Of a stretch of 45,702 nt of DNA, positions 30,986 through 41,498 are shown piece by piece. Made by a program: the position numbers and the translations under genes. The DNA comes from Anaerolineae bacterium (GTDB lineage: Bacteria > Chloroflexota > Anaerolineae > Aggregatilineales > Ch27). Each line of letters begins with the position of its first letter. Positions within the stretch are counted from its first letter, which is position 1. The notes beneath the pieces were generated by a model. It was given only the letters and a program-made list of their open reading frames with translations, had not been told where the DNA came from and searched no databases. The stretch lies in assembly GCA_013178165.1 (NCBI GenBank), contig JABLXG010000026.1, forward strand, positions 1 through 45,702, given 5' to 3'.

Positions 30986-31020
30986 AAAAAAAACGGGACG
31001 GGGGTGTTCCCCGTCCCGTT
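30986..31020 (-). terminator. Terminator of the small exported peptide gene
   Basis: AACGGGACGGGG (30992-31003) pairs perfectly with CCCCGTCCCGTT (31009-31020) over 12 base pairs with a GTGTT loop. On the minus strand it is followed by eight T. This is one of the strongest intrinsic terminators in the window. Confidence 0.9.
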
Positions 31021-31039
31021 GTCAGCACGCCCGACAAGC

Positions 31040-31255
31040 TTAATTATGACTGGTGCTGGCTGTGTTCAGGCAGCGGATCAGCGCCGACTCTGCCCCTTCA
31101 GCATACTGGAAGTTTGGCCCCAGACCGTGGCTGGCGCAGACCTCCATGGTGGTCATGTGTGAGGCGCTGACGCTGGCGGCGATGGCCAGGCTGCTCAGCA
31201 GCGCGATGACCAGCAGGAGGATGACCAGTTTGCGGGATGGCAATTTGTGACTCAT
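31040..31255 (-). CDS. Small exported peptide, 71 residues, unknown family
   Basis: From the ATG at 31255 (AAGGA nine bases upstream) the frame gives 71 residues. There is a basic start (MSHKLPSRK), a hydrophobic signal core (LVILLLVIALLSSLAIA) and a likely cleavage after ASVSA, leaving about 40 residues with two Cys (MEVCASHG and LIRCLNTA) that could form one disulfide. The gene has a near-consensus promoter and a very strong terminator, so it is a compact monocistronic unit built for high expression, in DNA that is AT-rich compared with its surroundings. No family is recognised. A secreted signal, a bacteriocin-like or a cell-surface peptide are all possible, and nothing favours one. Confidence 0.65.
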   Translation of the reverse strand: MSHKLPSRKLVILLLVIALLSSLAIAASVSASHMTTMEVCASHGLGPNFQYAEGAESALIRCLNTASTSHN

Positions 31256-31308
31256 GCAGTCGTTCCTTTTCAAATTAATGAGATATTGCAGGTCTAAATC
31301 CTTATATT

Positions 31309-31336
31309 ATCATAATTCTTTATTTTCTCTTGTCAA
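31309..31336 (-). promoter_or_regulatory. Strong promoter of the small exported peptide gene
   Basis: On the minus strand a perfect TTGACA (31336-31331), 16 bases, then TATGAT (31314-31309) in AT-rich DNA. The predicted leader is about 45-50 bases. Confidence 0.8.
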
Positions 31337-31507
31337 CATTGTGAATAGCTTCACACCCCCCTCTCGTCAAAGCACCCGGCGGATGCAGGCAAAGATTAGC
31401 AGTGGCCGGTCTGCTCCAGACGCCGGGGAAACCAGGCAAGGGGGAGCCTCCCGCCTGCCCGGCCTCTCCGCCCTGCTTCCCCATTTCCCGGCCTTGCGGG
31501 ACGATAG

Positions 31508-33619
<2,112 letters not shown>

Positions 33620-33770
33620 GGCGCGGAAGTACCGCCGCTCGCGGCCTGTCGTCTCGCCGCCACAGCCACAGGCGAGGCTTGCCTGCCCCGGCGGATTTGT
33701 GCTTGCCGCCCGTCCAAATCTGCGCTAATGTAGCCAGCTATCCTCGCCATCTACCGTGGATTCCTGGGCC

Positions 33771-34673
33771 ATGATCAGCGGTACAGTCTTCGACATCAGG
33801 CGCTTCTCCCTTCACGATGGGCCGGGCATCCGTACCACGGTCTTCTTCAAGGGCTGCAGCCTGCGCTGCTGGTGGTGCCATAACCCGGAAAGCCAGCGTC
33901 CGCGCCCGGAACTCATCTTGCGCCCGGAACGATGCATCGCCTGCGGGGCCTGCGTCGAAGCCTGTCCTGTCGGGGCGATCCGGGCCAACGGCCAGGGCTA
34001 TGTCACCGACCGCGCCCTCTGTGACGACTGCGGGGCGTGCGTCGCTGCCTGCTACGCCGACGCGCGGGAGATGGTAGGCCGCACCATGACTGTCGCTGAG
34101 GTCATGGCCGAAGTTCTGCGCGATACCGCCTTTTACGAGGGGGAAGGCGGGGTGACCGTTTCCGGCGGGGAGCCGCTGCTCCAGCCGGAATTCCTGCTGG
34201 CGCTGCTGCAAGCCTGCAAAGCCCGCGATCTGCATACCGCGCTGGACACCTGCGGCTATGCTCCCCCAGAGGCGCTTGAGCGCGTCCGCGAGTATGTTGA
34301 TCTCTTCCTCTACGACCTCAAGCTAATGGATAGCGAGCGCCACCGCCGCTTCACCGGTGCAGACAACGAACTCATTCTGCACAACCTGGAACGGTTGGCG
34401 GCTGCCGGGAGCCGCATCATCATCCGCGTCCCGGTCATCCCCGGCCTGAACGACGATCCCGCTGACATCGCCGCGATCGGGGAATATGTCAGCGCGCTGC
34501 CGGCCGTCAAGCAGGTTGACCTGCTGCCTTACCACCGCATGGGGGCCGATAAATACGCCCGCCTGGCCCGCCCTGATCCACTGCCGCCGACTGACCCGCC
34601 CCCGGCAGCGCACATGGCCGAATTGCAACGCCGGCTGGAGGCCTGCGGCCTGGCCGTCAAAATAGGAGGATGA
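33771..34673 (+). CDS. Glycyl radical enzyme activating protein (radical SAM)
   Basis: The 300-residue activase generates the glycyl radical on its partner enzyme by SAM cleavage. It starts ISGTVFDIRRFSLHDGPGIRTTVF, followed by the radical-SAM cluster CSLRCWWC (Cx3Cx2C). Two ferredoxin-type [4Fe-4S] motifs (CIACGACVEAC and CDDCGACVAAC) mark the larger class of activases that serve dehydratase and decarboxylase-type enzymes rather than PFL itself. The SGGEPLLQ SAM-binding motif is present. The start is the ATG at 33771. A GTG five codons upstream (33756) is in frame. The stop overlaps the region just before the glycyl radical enzyme gene, with AGGAGG for that gene inside the activase end. Confidence 0.92.
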   Translation: MISGTVFDIRRFSLHDGPGIRTTVFFKGCSLRCWWCHNPESQRPRPELILRPERCIACGACVEACPVGAIRANGQGYVTDRALCDDCGACVAACYADAREMVGRTMTVAEVMAEVLRDTAFYEGEGGVTVSGGEPLLQPEFLLALLQACKARDLHTALDTCGYAPPEALERVREYVDLFLYDLKLMDSERHRRFTGADNELILHNLERLAAAGSRIIIRVPVIPGLNDDPADIAAIGEYVSALPAVKQVDLLPYHRMGADKYARLARPDPLPPTDPPPAAHMAELQRRLEACGLAVKIGG

Positions 34674-34678
34674 CGCCT

Positions 34679-37048
34679 ATGCCCATGACCGAACGTGTCG
34701 CCCGGCTCCGCCAGCGCAGCCTGGAAGCCCGGCCCACCCTCTCCCCGGAGCGCGCCCTGCTGATGACCCGCTTCTACCAGCAGGAGACCGAGCGGTGCTC
34801 CGTCCCGGTACAGCGGGCGCGAGCTTTCGCCTACCTGCTGGAGCACAAGGCCATCTGCATCCAGGACGACGAGCTGATTGTCGGGGAAAAGGGTCCAGCC
34901 CCCAAAGCCACCCCCACCTACCCGGAGCTATGCTGCCATTCGCTGGCCGACCTAGATATCCTTAACACGCGGGAGAAAATCTCGTTCGCCGTCAGGCCGG
35001 AGACCTTCCAGCTTTACGCGGATGAGATCATCCCCTTCTGGCGGGGCAAAACCATGCGGGAGATGATCCTGCGGGAGATGACGCCGGAATGGATCGCCGC
35101 GTATGAGGCGGGCGTCTTCACCGAGTTCATGGAGCAACGCTCTCCCGGCCACACCGTGCTGGACGACAAGATTTATCACAAAGGCATGCTGGACTTCATC
35201 GCCGAGATCGACGCTCGCCTGGCCAGCCTGGATTACCTGAATGACCCGCAGGCCTACGCCCGCCAGGAGCAACTCAAGGCGATGCGCATCGCCGCGCAGG
35301 CGCTGATTCGCTTTGCGGAGCGGCACGCCGAACGCGCCCGCGAGCTGGCCGCGCAGACCGCCGATCTGCGCCGCAAGCAGGAACTGGAGCGCATCGCTGC
35401 CGTCTGCGAGCATGTTCCGGCTCATCCCCCCCGCGATTTCTGGGAGGCGCTGCAATACTACTGGTTTGTGCATCTGGGCGTGACCACCGAACTCAATCCG
35501 TGGGACGCTTTCAACCCCGGACGGCTTGACCAGCACCTGGAGCCTTTCTACCGGCAGGGCCTGGCCGACGGCACACTCACCCGCGAGATGGCTGAGGAGT
35601 TGCTGCACTGCTTCTGGATCAAGTTCAATAACCAGCCCGCCCCGCCCAAGGTCGGCGTGACCGCTGCCGAGAGCAGCACCTATACCGACTTCGCCCAGAT
35701 CAACCTGGGCGGCCTGAAGCCCGACGGCTCCGATGGCGTCAACGAAGTCACCTACCTGCTGCTGGATGTGATCGAGGAGATGCGCCTGCTGCAGCCCAGT
35801 TCGTCGATCCAGGTCAGCAAGAAAAGCCCAGATCGCTTCATCAAGCGGGCCGCGCGGATCATCCGCACCGGCTTCGGGCAGCCGTCGATCTTCAACACCG
35901 ATGCTGTCATTCAGGAGATGATCCGCGCCGGGAAGTCGATCATCGACGCCCGCAACGGTGGCACCAGCGGCTGCGTGGAAACCGGCGCCTTTGGCAAAGA
36001 GAACTACAACCTGACCGGTTACTTCAACCTGCCCAAAGTGCTGGAGATCACCCTGCATAACGGCGTCGACCCGCGTACGGGAAAGCGCATCGGACTGGAA
36101 ACCGGCGACCCGCGCCACTTCACCAGCTTTGAAGAGCTTTTCGCCGCCTTTGAGCGCCAGCTCCGTTACTTCATCGACATCAAGATTCGCGGCAATAACG
36201 TTATCGAGCGGCTGTACGCCACGTATATGCCCGCACCGTTCCTCTCCCTGCTAATCGACGACTGCATCGCCACCGGCAAGGACTACCACGATGGCGGGGC
36301 GCGCTACAACACCTCGTACATCCAGGGTGTAGGGCTGGGGTCGATCACCGATTCGCTGGCCGCCCTCAAATACCATGTCTTCGAGCAGCGCACGTTCTCG
36401 ATGGACGCCCTGCTGGCCATCCTGGCCGAGGACTTTGAAGGCCATCAGCGCGAGCGGCAGCTCCTGCTCAACCGCACACCCAAGTACGGCAACGATGACG
36501 ACTACGCCGATGCGATTATGGTGCGCGTGTTTGAGGCCTATTTCAACGCCATTGACGGGCGGCCCAACACCCGGGGCGGGCGCTATTGCATCGACCTGCT
36601 GCCCACCACCTGTCACGTTTACTTCGGCTCCGTGATCGGCGCGTTGCCGGATGGCCGCCGGGCCTGGCAGCCGCTTTCAGAAGGCATCTCGCCGGTACAG
36701 GGCATGGACCGCCACGGCCCGACCGCCGTGCTGCGTTCCGCGGCCAAGATGGATCACGTGCGCACCGGCGGCACACTGCTCAACCAGCGCTTCACGCCAC
36801 AGGTGCTGGCCAGCGATGACGACCTAGACAAACTGGTGCAGCTGGTGCGGACGTACTTCCGGATGGATGGGCACCACATTCAGTTCAACGTGGTCGATTC
36901 GGCCACACTGCGGGACGCCCAGCAGCACCCGGAGCAGTACCGCGACCTGATCGTGCGTGTCGCCGGCTACAGCGACTATTTCTGCGATCTGGGCCGGGCG
37001 CTGCAGGACGAGATCATCGCCCGTACCGCCCATGAGGCGCTGGCCTGA
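34679..37048 (+). CDS. Glycyl radical enzyme (dehydratase-type, HypD-like)
   Basis: The 789-residue enzyme has the PFL-like barrel with the thiyl cysteine in TSGCVETGAFGKE (Cys432, followed by Glu434) and the C-terminal glycyl radical loop RVAGYSDYF (Gly763). The GCVE motif with Glu two residues after Cys marks the eliminating branch (diol dehydratases, hydroxyproline dehydratase, choline lyase) rather than PFL. The stretch ENYNLTGYFNLPKVLEITL looks closest, from memory, to trans-4-hydroxy-L-proline dehydratase and its uncharacterised relatives. No P5C reductase, microcompartment or substrate-specific partner is next to it. The ATG at 34679 follows AGGAGG by nine bases. Earlier in-frame ATG 34670 would touch it. 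It requires strictly anaerobic conditions. Confidence 0.88.
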   Translation: MPMTERVARLRQRSLEARPTLSPERALLMTRFYQQETERCSVPVQRARAFAYLLEHKAICIQDDELIVGEKGPAPKATPTYPELCCHSLADLDILNTREKISFAVRPETFQLYADEIIPFWRGKTMREMILREMTPEWIAAYEAGVFTEFMEQRSPGHTVLDDKIYHKGMLDFIAEIDARLASLDYLNDPQAYARQEQLKAMRIAAQALIRFAERHAERARELAAQTADLRRKQELERIAAVCEHVPAHPPRDFWEALQYYWFVHLGVTTELNPWDAFNPGRLDQHLEPFYRQGLADGTLTREMAEELLHCFWIKFNNQPAPPKVGVTAAESSTYTDFAQINLGGLKPDGSDGVNEVTYLLLDVIEEMRLLQPSSSIQVSKKSPDRFIKRAARIIRTGFGQPSIFNTDAVIQEMIRAGKSIIDARNGGTSGCVETGAFGKENYNLTGYFNLPKVLEITLHNGVDPRTGKRIGLETGDPRHFTSFEELFAAFERQLRYFIDIKIRGNNVIERLYATYMPAPFLSLLIDDCIATGKDYHDGGARYNTSYIQGVGLGSITDSLAALKYHVFEQRTFSMDALLAILAEDFEGHQRERQLLLNRTPKYGNDDDYADAIMVRVFEAYFNAIDGRPNTRGGRYCIDLLPTTCHVYFGSVIGALPDGRRAWQPLSEGISPVQGMDRHGPTAVLRSAAKMDHVRTGGTLLNQRFTPQVLASDDDLDKLVQLVRTYFRMDGHHIQFNVVDSATLRDAQQHPEQYRDLIVRVAGYSDYFCDLGRALQDEIIARTAHEALA

Positions 37049-37136
37049 CGCCTGTTTCGCCTATCCGGGCTGCTAATCCTGCCGCCCCGTCGCATGGCCC
37101 GGTTCGTCCGCTGCGGCGGGGCGGACGATTCTACCC

Positions 37137-37165
37137 TTGAGCGAGCGCCCTGCTGGCCTTACAAT
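37137..37165 (+). promoter_or_regulatory. Promoter of the P-loop protein gene
   Basis: TTGAGC (37137-37142), 17 bases, TACAAT (37160-37165). The predicted leader is about 35 bases to the ATG at 37206. Confidence 0.65.
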
Positions 37166-37205
37166 CGCCGCGTATGATCGCCCGCCAGCCACAGGGAGGC
37201 CCCAC

Positions 37206-37931
37206 ATGGCCCTCAACGTCTTCGACATTCTGATCCTGATCGCCCGGCCTGCCGCCGGCAAGAGCGAGATCATCGACTTCCTCAAGCACATCCCGTTTGA
37301 GGAGCGCGCCCGCCGCTTTCACATCGGCGGCTTCCGCGAGATCGACGACTTCCCCATGCTGTGGGCCTGGCTGGAGGAGGATGACATCCTGGAGCGGCTG
37401 GGCCATCCCCGCCTGCACACGACGCCAGAGGGCTACTTTGTGGACAACGTCCTGTGGCATGTGCTGATCGAGCGGATCAGTCTGGAATACGCCCGTCTGC
37501 TGCGCGACTTCCCGACTTTCCACGAGCAGAACACCGTGATCATCGAGTTCGCGCGCGGAGCAGAACACGGCGGCTTTGCCGCGGCCTTCCAGCACCTCTC
37601 AGATGACATCCTGCGGCGGGCGGCAGTGCTATACATTGACGTGAGCTATGCCGAATCGCAGCGCAAGAACCGCCGCCGTTTCAACCCTGACCGCCCGGAC
37701 AGCATTCTGCAGCACGCCCTGCCGGACTCCAAGCTGGAGCGCCTGTACAAAGAGAGCGACTGGGCGGCTTTCAGCGCCGCTGATCCATACTGGCTGACCG
37801 TGAAAGGGTTCCGCGTGCCCTATGTCGTCTTTGAGAACGAGGACGACGTGACCAGTGGCCCACCCGGTCCGCTGGCCGCCCGGCTGGAGACATGCCTGGC
37901 CGCCCTGTGGGACCTCTACCGGACATGCTGA
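37206..37931 (+). CDS. P-loop NTPase-like protein of unknown function
   Basis: The 241-residue protein begins with a strand and Walker A-like loop, ILIARPAAGKSEII (residues 8-21), fitting [AG]xxxxGK[ST]. Later segments NTVIIEFARGAEHGG and AVLYIDVSYAESQRKNRRRF resemble the core strands and a LID-like Arg-rich region of small nucleoside or metabolite kinases. The rest is helical. The family is not one I can name. Kinase-like activity is an inference from the P-loop alone. GGGAGG seven bases before the ATG and the promoter upstream support the start. Confidence 0.75.
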   Translation: MALNVFDILILIARPAAGKSEIIDFLKHIPFEERARRFHIGGFREIDDFPMLWAWLEEDDILERLGHPRLHTTPEGYFVDNVLWHVLIERISLEYARLLRDFPTFHEQNTVIIEFARGAEHGGFAAAFQHLSDDILRRAAVLYIDVSYAESQRKNRRRFNPDRPDSILQHALPDSKLERLYKESDWAAFSAADPYWLTVKGFRVPYVVFENEDDVTSGPPGPLAARLETCLAALWDLYRTC

Positions 37932-37962
37932 TAGGTCGCTGACGCGCGGGTGCGCCCGATCA

Positions 37963-37991
37963 TTGTCAACTGCGCCCTGGATAGGTACAAT
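37963..37991 (+). promoter_or_regulatory. Promoter of the GNAT-like gene
   Basis: TTGTCA (37963-37968), 17 bases, TACAAT (37986-37991). The leader to the TTG start at 38099 would be about 100 bases. Confidence 0.65.
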
Positions 37992-38098
37992 TTGAGGCAG
38001 GAACGCACGCCAATCTGGCCCGCGACGCGGTTGCCCGGCGAAGCAGTCAGGTTTTCGCCCTATCGTTTTTTGCGGGTTTGAGCAGTTGAGGGCACGCC

Positions 38099-39052
38099 TT
38101 GTTCAACCACGAGGCTGAAGCACGGGCGTTTACCATTGGTGATCTGCCCCTGATCCAACGCCTCAAAGCGCGCGGCATCAGCATGGACAGTGCGAGTTAC
38201 CTGTCGCGCGGGCTGCATACCCTGAGTGACGCCACGCTGTCCCGGCTGCCCCTGGGCCACTTTGGCACCCCAACGGTGGTCGTCCGCTACGCCGGGGAGC
38301 GGGCCTTCGGGCAGCTACGGCATGAGCCAGGCAGCCCTGATGCGCACATCGTTTTTGTCGCGCCAGCCCTCCCGGAGGAATACACACCCGGCCAGGAAAG
38401 CGTCTGGTTGCTGTTGTTGGATACGCTGCTGCAAACCGCCGGGGCGCGCGGAGCGCATAACCTGCACGCCGAAGTCGACGAAAACAGCGCAGTCTTTGAG
38501 GCCCTGCGCCGGGCCGGGTTCGCCTCCTACGCCCGGCAGGATATCTGGCGGCGTGATCCGCGCCCGCTGCCACAGCCCCGACCGGCGGTCATCCTGCATC
38601 CGGCGACGGCCAGCGATGCTGCGGCCATCCGTTTCCTGCACGCGCAGACCGTCCCACGGCTGGCTCACAAAGCCGATCCAGTGCCGGATACGCAGGGGCT
38701 GGTTTACATGGCCGGGGGCGAGGTGCGGGCTTACCTGGCGGTCAGCGCCGGTGCGCGGGGCATCTATGTCAAGCCGTACCTGCTGCTGGAGGATACCGCC
38801 ACTGCCGTGCAGGTCTTCGCGGCGCTGTTGTGGGCGCTGGAACGCGCGGAACGCCTGCCGGTCTACTGCTGCGTGCGCCAGTATCAGGGCTGGTTGAGCG
38901 GGGTGCTGACCGACCTGGGGTTTGCACCCTGGGCGCGCCAGACGGTGCTTGTCCGCCACACCGCGGCGCGGATCGAGCATCCGGCTTTCGCGCCGCTGCC
39001 GTCCGTTCACGGGAGTATGCACCTGCCCGGCAGGCCGACCAGCCGTTGCTGA
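38099..39052 (+). CDS. GNAT-like acetyltransferase-fold protein
   Basis: The 317-residue protein appears to consist of two related halves of GNAT type: residues 1-155 (GDLPLIQRLKARGISM, VFEALRRAGFASYARQDIW) and 160-300 (ILHPATASDAAAIRFLHA, QGWLSGVLTDLGFAPWARQTVLVRH). The AL.RAGF and L.DLGF segments match the typical GNAT C-terminal strand-helix. A classic Q/RxxGxG/A acetyl-CoA loop is not evident, so activity is uncertain. The start is a TTG at 38099, supported by GAGGG six bases upstream and a good promoter. In Chloroflexota this kind of gene is often seen near the R3H ATPase, as here (from memory). Confidence 0.65.
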   Translation: MFNHEAEARAFTIGDLPLIQRLKARGISMDSASYLSRGLHTLSDATLSRLPLGHFGTPTVVVRYAGERAFGQLRHEPGSPDAHIVFVAPALPEEYTPGQESVWLLLLDTLLQTAGARGAHNLHAEVDENSAVFEALRRAGFASYARQDIWRRDPRPLPQPRPAVILHPATASDAAAIRFLHAQTVPRLAHKADPVPDTQGLVYMAGGEVRAYLAVSAGARGIYVKPYLLLEDTATAVQVFAALLWALERAERLPVYCCVRQYQGWLSGVLTDLGFAPWARQTVLVRHTAARIEHPAFAPLPSVHGSMHLPGRPTSRC

Positions 39053-39127
39053 GCCGCCCGCTGGCGTGCACCGGAATGAGTCCGTTGTAATGTAATACTG
39101 GCCGGAGCAGGGTGACCGGCTAAGAAA

Positions 39128-40720
39128 GTGTGGAGCACGTTGGAACGCCGGATTACTGACGACCTGGAAAAACTGCGGGGTGTCCTGCCGACCGCCATCC
39201 GCTACCGTCTGGATGAGCTGGGCCGCCCCGATGACCTGCTGGAGATTATCCTGGACCTGGGGCGCATCCCGACCGCCCGCTTCGTTGACGGCGAATACCC
39301 GCTTTCCGATCAAGAAGTCACGCCGGTCATGATCGAGTATGTCGTCGAGCGGCTGGGTGACTTCGACCTGGACAACCGCGCCGGGATTGAGCGCACGCTG
39401 CACCGCATCAGCGCCATCCGCAACCGCCGCAACGAGGTGGTCGGGCTGACCTGCCGCGTGGGTCGCGCCGTCTACGGCACCATCGACATCATCCAGGACC
39501 TGATCGAAAGCGGCAAGAGCCTGCTGATCCTCGGCCCGCCCGGCGTGGGCAAGACGACCATGCTGCGGGAGGCGGCGCGTGTCCTGGCGGAGAAGAAGCG
39601 CGTCGTGATTGTCGACACCAGCAACGAGATCGGCGGCGATGGCGACGTGCCACACCCGGCGGTGGGGCGTGCCCGCCGCATGCAGGTGGCCCGCCCGGAC
39701 CTGCAGCACGAAGTCATGATCGAAGCGGTGGAGAACCACAACCCCGAAGTGATCGTGATCGACGAGATTGGCCGTGAGCTGGAGGCGGTGGCCGCCCGGA
39801 CGATTGCCGAGCGCGGTGTGCAGTTGATCGGCACAGCGCACGGCAACACGCTGGGCAACCTGCTGCTCAACCCGACGCTTTCCGACCTGGTTGGCGGCAT
39901 CGAATCGGTCACGCTCTCCGATGAGGAAGCACGCCGCCGCGGGACGCAGAAGACCGTCCTGGAGCGCCGTTCGCCGCCGACCTTCGATGTGCTGGTTGAA
40001 CTGCAGACGCGTGACAGCCTGGTGGTGCATAAGGATGTCGCCGCAGCGGTTGACGCCGCCCTGCGCGGGCGTCCGCTGCCGGTGGAAAAACGGGTCCGCA
40101 CCCCTAGCGGCGAAATCCGCACGACCACCGAACAGCCGGATTACAGTGCGGTCGCCGCGCCGGAGCGCGAGGGCGGTCGCCGTCCGCGCAATGGCACCGC
40201 CCGTTCCCGGCCGGTCTTTGAGCCAGTCCAGGCGGGCGGCAGCCCGCGCGACCTGCCCACGCTGCACGTCTACGTGCATGGCGTGGCCCGCAACCGGCTG
40301 CAACAGGCCGCCCGCCGCCTGAACCTGCCGCTGCTGATCGAGACTGATGTCGAACAGGCCCAGGCAGTGCTCACGCTCAAAAACTACTACCGCCGCCGTC
40401 CCAAGCTGATTGTGGACGCCGAACGGCGCGGCATGCCGATCTACGTCCTGCGCGCCAATACCGTCACCCAGATGGAGAACTTCCTGATCGACGTCTTCCA
40501 GCTGGAACGGCACAGCCAGGACCCGCTGACGGCTGGCCTGCGTGAGGCCGAGGAAGCCATCGCCGAGATCATGACCGGTGCGACAGAGGTCGATCTGGAG
40601 CCGCAGCCGCCCTACATCCGGCGGCGGCAGCATGAGCTGGCCCGCCAGGCCAACCTGATCAGCCTCAGCCTGGGCAAGGAACCGCAGCGCCACGTCCGTA
40701 TCTCCCGCGATACAGGGTAA
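39128..40720 (+). CDS. R3H-domain AAA ATPase (Ycf45/SpoIIIAA-like)
   Basis: The 530-residue protein has an ATPase core with Walker A GPPGVGKTT (about 136-144), Walker B VIVIDEIGRELEA and a VQLIGTAHGN sensor motif. A central Arg/Pro-rich linker follows, then a small domain (TLHVYVHGVARNRLQQAARRL) and a C-terminal R3H domain (RRRQHELARQANLISLSLGKEPQRHVRI). The ATPase resembles SpoIIIAA and the plastid protein Ycf45. R3H domains bind single-stranded nucleic acid. The role in non-sporulating bacteria is unknown. The start is GTG 39128 or TTG 39140, and the second has GGAG in front but at short distance. It precedes the structured tmk leader. Confidence 0.88.
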   Translation: MWSTLERRITDDLEKLRGVLPTAIRYRLDELGRPDDLLEIILDLGRIPTARFVDGEYPLSDQEVTPVMIEYVVERLGDFDLDNRAGIERTLHRISAIRNRRNEVVGLTCRVGRAVYGTIDIIQDLIESGKSLLILGPPGVGKTTMLREAARVLAEKKRVVIVDTSNEIGGDGDVPHPAVGRARRMQVARPDLQHEVMIEAVENHNPEVIVIDEIGRELEAVAARTIAERGVQLIGTAHGNTLGNLLLNPTLSDLVGGIESVTLSDEEARRRGTQKTVLERRSPPTFDVLVELQTRDSLVVHKDVAAAVDAALRGRPLPVEKRVRTPSGEIRTTTEQPDYSAVAAPEREGGRRPRNGTARSRPVFEPVQAGGSPRDLPTLHVYVHGVARNRLQQAARRLNLPLLIETDVEQAQAVLTLKNYYRRRPKLIVDAERRGMPIYVLRANTVTQMENFLIDVFQLERHSQDPLTAGLREAEEAIAEIMTGATEVDLEPQPPYIRRRQHELARQANLISLSLGKEPQRHVRISRDTG

Positions 40721-40754
40721 GCACCCCGCGCCTACCCGCGATGCAGTTGGACCG

Positions 40755-40811
40755 CCTGCCGGCCTCCTCTTCCATGACCGGTATGCCAGCCGGGCAGGGG
40801 AAGAGGAGGCC
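40755..40811 (+). other. Long inverted repeat with pseudoknot potential before tmk
   Basis: GGCCTCCTCTTCC (40761-40773) pairs perfectly with GGAAGAGGAGGCC (40799-40811) over 13 bases. CCTGCC just upstream (40755-40760) can pair with GGCAGG (40793-40798) inside the loop, giving crossing helices as in an H-type pseudoknot. There is no U-tract. It ends 23 bases before the tmk start. Confidence 0.6.
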
Positions 40812-40834
40812 GCGCCTGAAAAGGGAAATCCCAC

Positions 40835-41455
40835 GTGTTCATCACGTTTGAAGGGCCGGAAGGCTCCGGCAAGACCACCCAGTTTCAGCGCGTTGTTGCC
40901 GCCCTGCAGGCCGCCGGGGTGGATGTTCTAGCCACCCGTGAGCCGGGCGGCACGCTCATCGGCGAGCAGGTGCGCGATATCCTGCTCAACCGCCCGGAGG
41001 GGGCGGTCATGGCCCCGGAGGCAGAGGCGCTGCTTTTCAGCGCGGCGCGTGCCCAGCACGTCCGGGAGGTGATCCGCCCAGCCCTGGCGGCAGGCCGTAC
41101 CGTGCTGTGCGACCGCTTCTACGATTCCACGCTGGCCTACCAGGGCTACGGCCACGGACTGGACCTGGCCGCCCTGCGCCAGATCACAGCCTTTGCCACC
41201 GGCGGCCTGAAGCCCGATATCACCATCTATCTGGACTGCCCGCCAGAAGTTGGGCTGGGCCGCAAGCAGAGCCAGGCGGAATTGAACCGGCTGGACCGGC
41301 TGGCCCTGGATTTTCACCGGCGAGTCTACGCAGGCTACCAGACCATGATGCAACAGGAACCGGAGCGCTGGGTGGCCGTGGACGCCACGCCAGGACCGGA
41401 CGAAGTCTTCGCCCGGATTACCGCCGCCCTGCATCTGCGCGGCCTGCGACTATAG
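40835..41455 (+). CDS. tmk: Thymidylate kinase
   Basis: This 206-residue enzyme phosphorylates dTMP to dTDP with ATP, an essential step of DNA precursor synthesis. Motifs are the P-loop FEGPEGSGKTTQ (residues 5-16), the TREPGGT loop that binds dTMP, the DRFYDSTLAYQG motif and the LDRLALDFHRRVYAGY segment after the lid. Length is normal. The start is GTG at 40835 with AAAGGGA about eight bases upstream. It follows a strong hairpin and is followed at 43 bases by the glycosyltransferase gene on the same strand. Confidence 0.95.
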   Translation: MFITFEGPEGSGKTTQFQRVVAALQAAGVDVLATREPGGTLIGEQVRDILLNRPEGAVMAPEAEALLFSAARAQHVREVIRPALAAGRTVLCDRFYDSTLAYQGYGHGLDLAALRQITAFATGGLKPDITIYLDCPPEVGLGRKQSQAELNRLDRLALDFHRRVYAGYQTMMQQEPERWVAVDATPGPDEVFARITAALHLRGLRL

Positions 41456-41498
41456 CTGCGCGGTCTGCATCGTACCTGCCTCCGGGAGCTGTTACCCC

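Larger units (their letters stand above)
30711..31039 (-). other. Gene-less stretch between TIR gene and small exported gene
   Basis: No gene is supported. From right to left it holds the terminator of the small exported gene (30986-31020), a palindromic operator-like site (30794-30805), and a -10-like TATGAT on the minus strand (30777-30772) that would start the TIR message about 65 bases before its ATG. Confidence 0.6.

Noticed and set aside
30385-30987. 200-codon minus-strand frame over the TIR gene start
   Set aside because: It is out of frame with the TIR protein, runs through the terminator and operator region and shows no domain.
38315-40834. Open frame of 839 codons on the minus strand
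   Set aside because: It is the antisense shadow of the GNAT-like and R3H ATPase genes, whose motifs, promoters and ribosome sites are clear. High GC content leaves long open frames on the opposite strand.
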